Below, in pieces: positions 1 through 5,166 of a stretch of DNA of 7,142 nt. Source of the stretch: Xanthobacteraceae bacterium (GTDB lineage: Bacteria > Pseudomonadota > Alphaproteobacteria > Rhizobiales > Xanthobacteraceae); the NCBI GenBank assembly GCA_030648135.1, contig JAUSIF010000228.1:1-7142 (forward strand), given 5' to 3'. The notes under the pieces were generated by a model. That model made no database searches, was not told the origin of the DNA, and saw nothing but the letters and a program-made list of their open reading frames with translations. A program made the position numbers and the translations under genes. Position 1 is the stretch's first letter. The number at the start of each line of letters is the position of its first letter.

Positions 1-775
1 GCGGAAGGCGGGCGGCCGGCTGCTCCTGCGCGTCGAGGATATCGACCAGACCCGCTGCCGGCCCGAGTTCGAGACCGCGATCTATGAGGACCTCGCCTGG
101 CTCGGGATCGATTGGAAAGCGCCGGTACGCCGGCAGTCGGAGCATTTCGACGAGTATCGAGCCGCACTCGATCGGCTCAAGCGCGCGGGCCTGATCTATC
201 CCGCCTTCGAGAGCCACGGCGAGATCGCCCGCCTCCTCGCCGCGCGTGCAGGCTCGGTAGGACCGTGGCCGAGCGATCCCGACGGGGCGCCGCTCTATCC
301 CGGGCTTGCGCGCGAGCTTGCGCCCGATGAGCGCGCGCGTAGGCGCGCGAGCGAACCTTATGCGCTGCGCCTCGATCTCGCCAAGGCGCTCGCGCGCATC
401 GATCGCCCGCTCTCCTGGACGGAAACAGGCGACGGCGAAACGCGAAAAATCGCGGCCAGGCCAGAGCTTTGGGGCGATGTCATTCTCGGCCGCAAGGAGA
501 TGCCTGCAAGCTATCACCTCGCGGTCGTGATCGACGACGCGCTCCAGGGCGTGACTCATGTGGTGCGCGGGCGCGATCTCTATGAGGCGACGGCGATACA
601 TCGCCTGTTGCAGGAGCTGCTCGGCCTGCCCGCGCCGATCTATCACCATCACCGCCTCGTCCTCAACGAGAGCGGCAAGAAGCTAGCGAAAAGCACCGGC
701 TCGACCGCGCTCCGAGCGTTGCGCAAGAGCGGCGCCACGCCCGCCGATGTTCACCGCCGGGTCGGCCTCGAATGA
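1..775 (+). CDS. gluQ: Glutamyl-Q tRNA(Asp) synthetase, 5' truncated by window edge
   Basis: This enzyme activates glutamate and attaches it to queuosine at position 34 of tRNA-Asp; it is a cytoplasmic paralogue of the GluRS catalytic domain without an anticodon-binding domain. The visible part is 257 residues, reading from base 2. Near its start it shows the class I GluRS-like glutamate-binding segment LLLRVEDIDQTRCR, then HLAVVIDDALQGVTHVVRG, and a KMSKS variant KLAKS at 680-694. It ends about 25 residues after KLAKS, as expected for GluQ and not for full GluRS (about 470 residues). Roughly 30 N-terminal residues including the HIGH-like motif lie off the window. The family's zinc cysteines (CxC and a later YxxxC in E. 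coli) are replaced here: the equivalents read YPAFES and YPGLAR, with only the tyrosine kept. It converges with glsB across 64 bases. An in-frame ATG at 500 is internal, not a start. Confidence 0.93.
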   Translation, partial: RKAGGRLLLRVEDIDQTRCRPEFETAIYEDLAWLGIDWKAPVRRQSEHFDEYRAALDRLKRAGLIYPAFESHGEIARLLAARAGSVGPWPSDPDGAPLYPGLARELAPDERARRRASEPYALRLDLAKALARIDRPLSWTETGDGETRKIAARPELWGDVILGRKEMPASYHLAVVIDDALQGVTHVVRGRDLYEATAIHRLLQELLGLPAPIYHHHRLVLNESGKKLAKSTGSTALRALRKSGATPADVHRRVGLE

Positions 776-839
776 TCGCGGAAACGGAGCGGCTGGATGC
801 TGTCTTCAGCCTCCGGCCGCCGCCGTCACACTGTAACGC

Positions 840-1091
840 TTAGCGTTTCACCAGACCGATGACGAACAGCAGGATCACCGCGCCGATCAAGGCATTGATG
901 ATCGCGCCGATGATGCCGCCGCCGATATAGATGCCGAGCCGAGGCAGCAAATAGCCCGCAATCACGGCGCCGACGATGCCAACGACGATATTGCCGATGA
1001 GGCCGAAGCCGTAGCCTTTCATGATGACGCCGGCGAGCCAGCCGGCGATCGCGCCGATCACAAGCCATACGATGATAGTGGTGGGATCCAT
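840..1091 (-). CDS. GlsB/YeaQ/YmgE family stress-response membrane protein
   Basis: A very hydrophobic, glycine-rich protein of 83 residues, the usual length for the GlsB/YeaQ/YmgE (transglycosylase-associated) family. Three membrane segments can be seen, at about residues 4-23, 28-48 and 53-80, with the family-like stretch FGLIGNIVVGIVGAVIAGYL in the second. The C-terminus is short and basic (LVKR). There is no signal peptide or catalytic domain. Members are inner-membrane proteins often induced by envelope or general stress; the biochemical role is unknown, and the word transglycosylase in older names is not supported by any visible active site. The ATG at 1091 is preceded by GGGGAGGA four bases away, so the start is secure. 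The longer minus-strand frame 826-1176 over the same DNA is arginine- and histidine-rich and is a shadow. The gene stands alone, with its own upstream region containing dyads. Confidence 0.9.
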   Translation of the reverse strand: MDPTTIIVWLVIGAIAGWLAGVIMKGYGFGLIGNIVVGIVGAVIAGYLLPRLGIYIGGGIIGAIINALIGAVILLFVIGLVKR

Positions 1092-1095
1092 TAAA

Positions 1096-1103
1096 TCCTC
1101 CCC
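1096..1103 (-). promoter_or_regulatory. Strong Shine-Dalgarno of the glsB-like gene
   Basis: On the minus strand the sequence reads GGGGAGGA followed by TTTA and the ATG. This near-perfect anti-16S match fixes the start at 1091 and excludes the longer overlapping frame. Confidence 0.8.
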
Positions 1104-1134
1104 GATGAGTGGAAACCGTTGACTTCCCTGCTTG

Positions 1135-1161
1135 CGGTTTCAAACCGGTCCTGGCGGACCG
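1135..1161. promoter_or_regulatory. Two adjacent dyads upstream of the glsB-like gene
   Basis: CGGTTT-c-AAACCG (1135-1147) is a perfect 13-base palindrome with one central base. It is followed, sharing two bases, by CGGTCC-TGGC-GGACCG (1146-1161). A further AAACCG half-site sits at 1113-1118, nearer the gene. The position, about 45-70 bases before the minus-strand ATG, suits an operator. I found no convincing sigma70 or EcfG (GGAAC-N16/17-CGTT) promoter here, so the role is inferred. Confidence 0.35.
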
Positions 1162-1263
1162 AATCCTCTTCCGCAATGCAACGCCGGCAGCATAGCGTAG
1201 GAAGATGCTTCTGCCGACCGGAAATCCGCCCGCGGCGGCGCACCAAAAAAATTCGGCGAGAAC

Positions 1264-1325
1264 TTATCCCCGTCCCGCGCGAAAAAACGTAATTGTTTCA
1301 AGGCCCGGCCGCAAAGTTATCCCCA
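1264..1325 (+). repeat. Pair of TTATCCCC motifs (DnaA-box-like)
   Basis: TTATCCCCG at 1264-1272 and TTATCCCCA at 1317-1325 lie 53 bases apart on the same strand. The second differs from the DnaA consensus TTATCCACA at one base, the first at two. Both lie in the lower-GC part of the gene-free region, between A-tracts. They may be weak DnaA sites or coincidence; with only two copies nothing suggests a full origin. Confidence 0.25.
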
Positions 1326-1385
1326 CTGTTCTGGCCTGCCTTAAGATCATACCCGTCTCGATCCACTAGCGGTGGTTGCGACAAA

Positions 1386-1426
1386 TGCGGTGATTTCTTT
1401 TTGCCGGGCAAGAACGGATCACCGCA
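1386..1426 (+). other. 41-nt near-perfect hairpin with three-base loop
   Basis: Bases 1386-1404 pair with 1408-1426 around the loop CGG (1405-1407). The outer nine pairs, TGCGGTGAT with ATCACCGCA, are perfect. Of the inner ten positions nine pair in plus-strand RNA, three as G-U (1395/1417, 1396/1416, 1400/1412), and one is a C-C mismatch (1397/1415). In minus-strand RNA the three G-U pairs become A-C mismatches, so the fold fits a plus-strand transcript better. No U-tract follows, so it is not a classic intrinsic terminator. GAAATCAC at 1473-1480 could alternatively pair with GTGATTTC at 1390-1397. Confidence 0.5.
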
Positions 1427-1503
1427 AGCTTGCAAAAGCGACGCGCCCACGCGCTAGCGCTCCTCGTCAGCAGAAATCACGCGATGCCTCAGTGCCGGAG
1501 GAC

Positions 1504-1531
1504 TTGACTTTTTCCCCAATAGGATTATATT
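1504..1531 (+). promoter_or_regulatory. Strong sigma70-type promoter facing the structured region
   Basis: TTGACT at 1504-1509 (5 of 6 to TTGACA) and TATATT at 1526-1531 (5 of 6 to TATAAT) are separated by 16 bases. The segment is an AT-rich island in GC-rich surroundings. No plus-strand protein gene lies downstream before the convergent YihY gene ends at 1934. The predicted start, about 1537-1540, falls at the first base of an 8-bp stem (1541-1548 with 1584-1591), which suggests the product is a structured RNA. Confidence 0.6.
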
Positions 1532-1536
1532 CCACG

Positions 1537-1850
1537 ATATCGCCTCCCATCCGGGGACGTGACTGGATCCGGTCCGGCCATGGGGGAGGCGAGCGGCGCC
1601 CGCGCCGTGGACGCAACCGGCGTCTCGGTCCGGGCGGCTGCGGGGCCCCGCCCGGCGGCACTAGGACCGCCTGCGAGGAGCTCGCTGACGGAGAGGCTTC
1701 GCTTTGAAGCCTCGCGAAAAGCGCGGCCCGTGGTCGAAAATAGCCGCGTGCGGGACGCCGTTCGGCGCCCGTAAGAAATCGCCGTCTTCGGCCACAACCG
1801 GAGACGGACGCGCCGTTCGGCGCCCGCACCCCCGGGTTCGGGGGCTTCGA
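1537..1850 (+). ncRNA. Candidate structured non-coding RNA, family unrecognised
   Basis: Directly after the promoter come at least eight stems within about 305 bases: 1541-1548/1584-1591 (8 bp), 1594-1599/1602-1607 (CGGCGC/GCGCCG), 1630-1637/1648-1655 (CCGGGCGG/CCGCCCGG), 1693-1700/1706-1713 (GAGGCTTC/GAAGCCTC), 1751-1760/1763-1771 (nine pairs with a bulged A), 1782-1791/1798-1807 (ten pairs with one G-U), 1810-1815/1818-1823, and 1829-1834/1839-1844 (CCCCCG/CGGGGG around GGTT). The 5' end is placed from the promoter; the 3' end is a guess after the last stem because no U-tract follows. I looked for the hallmarks of RNase P RNA (GAGGAAAGTC), SRP RNA and tmRNA and found none. GC-rich DNA yields chance stems, so a dispersed palindromic element or a non-transcribed spacer remains possible. 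Confidence 0.4.
1756..1826 (+). repeat. Direct repeat of a 16-base hairpin-forming unit
   Basis: CGCCGTTCGGCGCCCG occurs exactly at 1756-1771 and 1811-1826, 55 bases apart. Each copy folds on itself (CGCCG/CGGCG around TT), and the copies flank the ten-pair stem at 1782-1807. The unit resembles a short palindromic repeat; whether it recurs elsewhere in the genome cannot be seen here. Confidence 0.6.
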
Positions 1851-1933
1851 AAGGAAGGAAACAAAGCTCGGACGCAAATTCGCGCCGCGAGAATGAGAGA
1901 TGCTGTTTGAAAGGTGAAGTCGAGGATGCACTC

Positions 1934-2767
1934 TCAACCGCGGCGGCCGCGCGACCGCCGGATCGCCGCGTTGAGCTCGCCGCCATAGATGAAGATCAAG
2001 GCGACCAGATAGAGAAAAAAGAGCGCGGCCACTGCCGAGGCGAGTCCGGCATAGTAGATCGTATAGGCAAAGGCGAACTCGGCGAGATAGCGGCCAAACA
2101 AGGTGCCGCCCGCGATCCAAAGCACGAGTGTCACGACAATGCCCGGCACGACCTCGGTGAGACTCCTACGCCCCGCAGGCAACCACAGATGCACCACCAG
2201 CAGCGCGACGATCAGCACTGCGGCCGCGGCCGAGAGCCGCGCGAAGTCGACGAGGTAATCGAGCGGCTCCAGCCAGCGCAGGTATTTGATCGCGGTCACC
2301 CAAATCAACGGCCACAGCACCACCAGGAACGAGAGAGCGAGCGAAGCGGCTGCGCCGATGAGCACATAGGCGATCGATTCGAGCCGCAACAGCCACCAGG
2401 AGCGCTCCTCCTTCATGCCATAGGCGCGGTTGAGGCCGATGCGCAGGCTTTCGACGCCGCTCGATGCGAAAATGATCGCAAACAAGGCGCCCACGGTAAG
2501 TGCTTCAGTGCGCAGGTTCGTCAGCACGTCGTGGATCTCGCGCGCAATCGGATCGGCAACCTCCTTCGGCCATGTTTCGAGCAGGATGCGCGCGGTTTCG
2601 TCGGCGAGCTCCTTGGAGCCGAATACGGCGCCAAGTGCGGTTACCACGATCAGAAACGGGAACAGCGCCATCAGCGCCGACAGCGCGATGTGGCTCGCGA
2701 TCGCCCAGCCGTCGTCGTCGTTGAAACGATCGAACGCATCGATCGCGATTCGGTAGAGACGACCCAT
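1934..2767 (-). CDS. YihY/virulence factor BrkB family inner-membrane protein
   Basis: A 277-residue polytopic membrane protein. Six hydrophobic segments are visible at about residues 27-49, 89-108, 130-156, 178-196, 205-224 and 238-261, matching the six-helix layout of the YihY/BrkB family (formerly mis-called RNase BN). Family-like stretches include the N-terminal FNDDDGWAIASHIALSALMA and the C-terminal YYAGLASAVAALFFLYLVAL leading into YGGELNAAI, followed by a basic tail. No nuclease motif is present, and the true function of the family is unknown. I place the start at the ATG at 2765-2767, preceded by GGGGGCG about seven bases away. An in-frame GTG at 2807-2809 would add 14 residues but has no ribosome site. 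The gene lies 99 bases downstream of the chemoreceptor on the same strand with no clear terminator between, so read-through is likely; a functional link is not implied. Confidence 0.88.
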   Translation of the reverse strand: MGRLYRIAIDAFDRFNDDDGWAIASHIALSALMALFPFLIVVTALGAVFGSKELADETARILLETWPKEVADPIAREIHDVLTNLRTEALTVGALFAIIFASSGVESLRIGLNRAYGMKEERSWWLLRLESIAYVLIGAAASLALSFLVVLWPLIWVTAIKYLRWLEPLDYLVDFARLSAAAAVLIVALLVVHLWLPAGRRSLTEVVPGIVVTLVLWIAGGTLFGRYLAEFAFAYTIYYAGLASAVAALFFLYLVALIFIYGGELNAAIRRSRGRRG

Positions 2768-2866
2768 GCACGCGCCCCCGTTATGTGCCCGGCTGAAACA
2801 GCCTCTCACATCGGCATAGCGGAGGGAATTGCAAGCGCGACGCGCGGCCGCGGCGCCCCCAGCGGA

Positions 2867-4921
2867 TCAGGCCGCCCGCACCCCGGAGAGGAACTGGCGG
2901 ATCGCCGCGTCGAGCCGCTCGGCTTCGTCGCGCAGCGTGCCGGAAAGTCCGGCCACATCGCCCGCCGTCGCCCGTGCACCCACCGCGGCACCCTCGACCG
3001 AGCGCATGGCGCTGGCACCGGCCTCGGCGTCGTCGGAGGCATGGGCGACGTTGTTGGCGATCGAGACCACCGCCGCATTCTGCTCCTCGACCGCCGAGGC
3101 GACCGAGGCCGCCATCGAAGACATCTCCTCGATCACCGAGCTCACGTTGTCGATCGCCTTGGCGGCATCGCCCGAGGCTTCCTGGATGGCGCCGATCTGG
3201 TGGGCAATGTCCTCGGTGGCCCGCGCGGTCTGCGCGGCGAGCGATTTCACTTCCTGTGCCACCACGGCGAAGCCGCGGCCGGCTTCGCCGGCACGGGCGG
3301 CCTCGATGGTGGCATTGAGGGCGAGAAGATTGGTCTGCGCGGCGATCGACTGGATCAATCCGACGACTTCGCCGATCCGTGTGGCGGCCTCGCCCAGCGT
3401 ACCCATGATGGTGACCGAGCGTTTCGCCTCCGCCACGGCACGGCCTGCGACCTCGGTCGAGGTCGCGGTCTGGCGGGCGACCTCGGAAACGGAACTCGAC
3501 AGTTGCTCGGCGGCGGCGGCGGCTTGCGCGACGTTCGAAGAAGCCGCACTCGCCGCACGTCCGGCCCGCTCGGCCTCCGAGCCGACGTCGCCCGCGGTCT
3601 CGCCCAGCCGCTCGGCGGCCTGCGCCAGCCTGCCCGCCGCATCACGGACCGCTCCGAGCCCCGAATTGGCGGTTTCGGCGAAGCCGCGTATCAGCCGATC
3701 GACCGTCTCCGAATGCCGTTCACGCTGCGCCGTCGCTTCGGACTGCTCGGCTTCGAGCTGGTCGCGCTCACGGGCATTGTCGCGGAACACCACCACCGTT
3801 CGAGCCATGGCGCCGATTTCGTCGCGCGCTTTAACCGCCGGTATCTTCGTGATGGGATTGCCATCGGCAAGGGCTCGCATCACCGCGGAAAGCCCGGCCA
3901 GCGGCTTGGTGATGCTGCGGCCGATCACCCAGCTGAGCACAAGTCCGATCAACACCACGGCGATACCGACGCCGACGATAATCATCTTGGTTCGCGCTTG
4001 CGACGACGACAGGGCGGCGCTCGCGCCTTGCTCCTTCGTACGCGCGGCCGCGATGAGCCGGTCAGACACCGGCATCATCTGCCTGCTGTCCAAATTGATG
4101 ATCGCAAGCAAAGGCTCGACTCTGTCGAGGCTCTTGATCCATTCCTCAAAGGTATCGGCATAGGCCTTTACCTGCTCGGTCAGCTGCTGCTTCATGATCG
4201 CCGCGCCGACGACAGCATCAAAGGTCTTATTAAAATTCTTGAATTCGTTGAAAAACATGAGCCGAATGTAATCGGCCCGGTTATATTTGTATTCGGCCTC
4301 GTAATTGCGGATCAACAGCAGAGAAACAAGCAGTCTCTTCGAATCGATCTCGCTGAGCCAGGACATATCCTGGTTGATGATGCGTTCGACCGAAGCCCCG
4401 GCTTCGCGCATGCGACCCTGGATGCCGTCGTTCTCGGTGAAGCCGAGGGTTTCTTGCTCTTTGACGAGGTTGGTAAAATTGAGTTCCAGCTTCGACAAAT
4501 TGTCCCGCAGCGGGGAAATCTCCTCTCGTTCCGGATTCTCTACGGTATCGATGCTCTTCATCTCTATGGCGCTCTCGATGATGTCGAGGCTCTTCGATGC
4601 GGAGTCATGCCCTTCTTGGAAATCCTTGATCAATTCCGGACGCGGCCGCGTGGCGAAATCCTTGGCGCTGATCCGCATTGTCGTGAGCGCGCTCTTGAAT
4701 TCGCGGCTTGCGTCTGCGAGTGCCGACGAAATTTTGACGCTGTCGAAGGCGTCATCGACCTCCTGCTCGCCGGATACGTAGGCGAAGCTGATCACGGCAA
4801 AACCGGCGACCGGAATGAGCGCGAGCGTCACGATGCGGGCACGGACTGATAGCAGGGCACTGAGGCGCAGGAGGTCGTGACCGAAACGCGACAGGATTTG
4901 GCCGAGGCGCGAAAGATCCAT
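2867..4921 (-). CDS. Methyl-accepting chemotaxis protein with HBM-like sensor domain
   Basis: A transmembrane chemoreceptor of 684 residues that should signal to CheA/CheW. Order: short cytoplasmic N-terminus; membrane helix at about 28-48; periplasmic, probably all-helical sensor at about 49-312; second membrane helix at about 313-333; HAMP at about 333-386 (starting RSITKPLAGLSAVMRAL); and the signalling domain to about 676. The hairpin tip reads QTNLLALNATIEAARAGEAG then RGFAVVAQEVKSLA. The 260-residue sensor has two similar blocks, TMRISAKDFATRPRPELIKDF and LLIRNYEAEYKYNRADYIRL, as in helical bimodular (HBM) sensors. The ligand cannot be read. The protein ends FLSGVRAA, with no WxxF CheR-docking tail. 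The start is the ATG at 4921, with GGAGA six bases upstream; an ATG at 4963 adds 14 residues but lacks a ribosome site. A CtrA-like half-site lies about 100 bases upstream. Confidence 0.92.
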   Translation of the reverse strand: MDLSRLGQILSRFGHDLLRLSALLSVRARIVTLALIPVAGFAVISFAYVSGEQEVDDAFDSVKISSALADASREFKSALTTMRISAKDFATRPRPELIKDFQEGHDSASKSLDIIESAIEMKSIDTVENPEREEISPLRDNLSKLELNFTNLVKEQETLGFTENDGIQGRMREAGASVERIINQDMSWLSEIDSKRLLVSLLLIRNYEAEYKYNRADYIRLMFFNEFKNFNKTFDAVVGAAIMKQQLTEQVKAYADTFEEWIKSLDRVEPLLAIINLDSRQMMPVSDRLIAAARTKEQGASAALSSSQARTKMIIVGVGIAVVLIGLVLSWVIGRSITKPLAGLSAVMRALADGNPITKIPAVKARDEIGAMARTVVVFRDNARERDQLEAEQSEATAQRERHSETVDRLIRGFAETANSGLGAVRDAAGRLAQAAERLGETAGDVGSEAERAGRAASAASSNVAQAAAAAEQLSSSVSEVARQTATSTEVAGRAVAEAKRSVTIMGTLGEAATRIGEVVGLIQSIAAQTNLLALNATIEAARAGEAGRGFAVVAQEVKSLAAQTARATEDIAHQIGAIQEASGDAAKAIDNVSSVIEEMSSMAASVASAVEEQNAAVVSIANNVAHASDDAEAGASAMRSVEGAAVGARATAGDVAGLSGTLRDEAERLDAAIRQFLSGVRAA

Positions 4922-4927
4922 CTCGTT

Positions 4928-4931
4928 CTCC
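4928..4931 (-). promoter_or_regulatory. Ribosome binding site deciding the chemoreceptor start
   Basis: The minus strand reads GGAG, then AACGAG, then ATG (4919-4921). The upstream in-frame ATG at 4961-4963 has no comparable purine-rich match, so the shorter protein is preferred. Confidence 0.6.
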
Positions 4932-5023
4932 GGAGGAAACGAATGATCGGGATCCGGCCGCATAGCGACCGACCGGCATCATCTCGGGATACGGGGTTCC
5001 CCCATTGGTCATGGAATCGCGGA

Positions 5024-5031
5024 ATGGTTAA
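5024..5031 (-). promoter_or_regulatory. CtrA-like half-site upstream of the chemoreceptor
   Basis: TTAACCAT on the minus strand matches the known alphaproteobacterial CtrA half-site, which often occurs before flagellar and chemotaxis genes. It lies in the imperfect palindrome ATGGTTAACAAT (5024-5035). The second TTAA of the full TTAA-N7-TTAA site is missing, so this is only suggestive. It lies about 100 bases before the chemoreceptor start. Confidence 0.3.
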
Positions 5032-5072
5032 CAATGGCTTGCGGCGGCGGGCGAAGTTCGGACGACTTGCTT

Positions 5073-5100
5073 TTGTGCACTGCACGCGTAGGGTGATATT
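5073..5100 (+). promoter_or_regulatory. Possible mcd promoter with internal operator-like palindrome
   Basis: TTGTGC (5073-5078) and GATATT (5095-5100) are 16 bases apart, a moderate sigma70 match (3 of 6 and 4 of 6). The perfect dyad GTGCA-c-TGCAC (5075-5085) overlaps the -35 and spacer, where a repressor would act. Transcription would start near 5107, giving a leader of about 60 bases. No TTTGCAAA-type site, as described for PccR-like acyl-CoA pathway regulators, is visible. Confidence 0.35.
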
Positions 5101-5139
5101 GTCGCATTGCCGCTCGGCCGCTAAGGCCCGTGACGGCTG

Positions 5140-5158
5140 TCGCAGTATCGAACTGCGA
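5140..5158 (+). promoter_or_regulatory. Stem-loop reaching into the mcd ribosome binding site
   Basis: TCGCAGT (5140-5146) pairs perfectly with ACTGCGA (5152-5158) around ATCGA. The last two bases of the stem are the first two of the Shine-Dalgarno GAGG (5157-5160), which is six bases before the mcd ATG. The fold could reduce ribosome access, or as DNA it could be a protein-binding dyad. Confidence 0.45.
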
Positions 5159-5166
5159 GGTATGCC

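Larger units (their letters stand above)
1092..1933. other. 842-base gene-free region with unusual structure
   Basis: No open frame here looks like a protein: all are arginine-, alanine- and proline-rich, lack good ribosome sites, or depend on antisense reading. The left part (1092-1385) is less GC-rich, with A-tracts near 1245-1251 and 1282-1287. The middle (1386-1480) contains a long hairpin and the palindromes GCAAGCTTGC (1424-1433) and GCGCTAGCGC (1451-1460). The right part (1504-1850) contains a strong promoter and a series of stem-loops. From 1851 to 1933 I see a purine-rich tract and the 3' flank of the YihY gene, with no U-rich terminator. Individual elements are listed separately. 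Confidence 0.7.

Noticed and set aside
500..775. Separate 91-residue gene from the ATG at 500
   Set aside because: It is the C-terminal part of gluQ in the same frame, and the upstream frame is open with matching motifs.
835..847. AACGC-TTA-GCGTT between gluQ and glsB as a bidirectional terminator
   Set aside because: The stem is only 5 bp, overlaps the glsB stop codon, and has no T-tract on either side.
1467..1550. 27-residue minus-strand frame starting MGGDIVEYNPIGEK
   Set aside because: The composition looks protein-like, but there is no Shine-Dalgarno before the ATG and the frame runs across the plus-strand promoter, whose AT-richness explains the codons.
1829..1844. CCCCCG-GGTT-CGGGGG as a terminator or tRNA T-arm
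   Set aside because: No U-tract follows on either strand, and the loop lacks the T-loop consensus; no tRNA cloverleaf surrounds it.
1372..1910. Several 67-153 residue frames on both strands of the gene-free region (including 1525-1986 minus and 1704-1910 plus)
   Set aside because: They overlap each other, are rich in Arg, Ala, Pro and Ser, lack ribosome sites, and follow stem-loop DNA. None shows a domain, helix pattern or signal peptide.
1907..4849. A 980-codon open frame on the plus strand
   Set aside because: It is antisense to the YihY and chemoreceptor genes, rich in Arg, His, Gly and Asp, and resembles no family. The sense frames have clear domains; high GC suppresses stop codons on the opposite strand.
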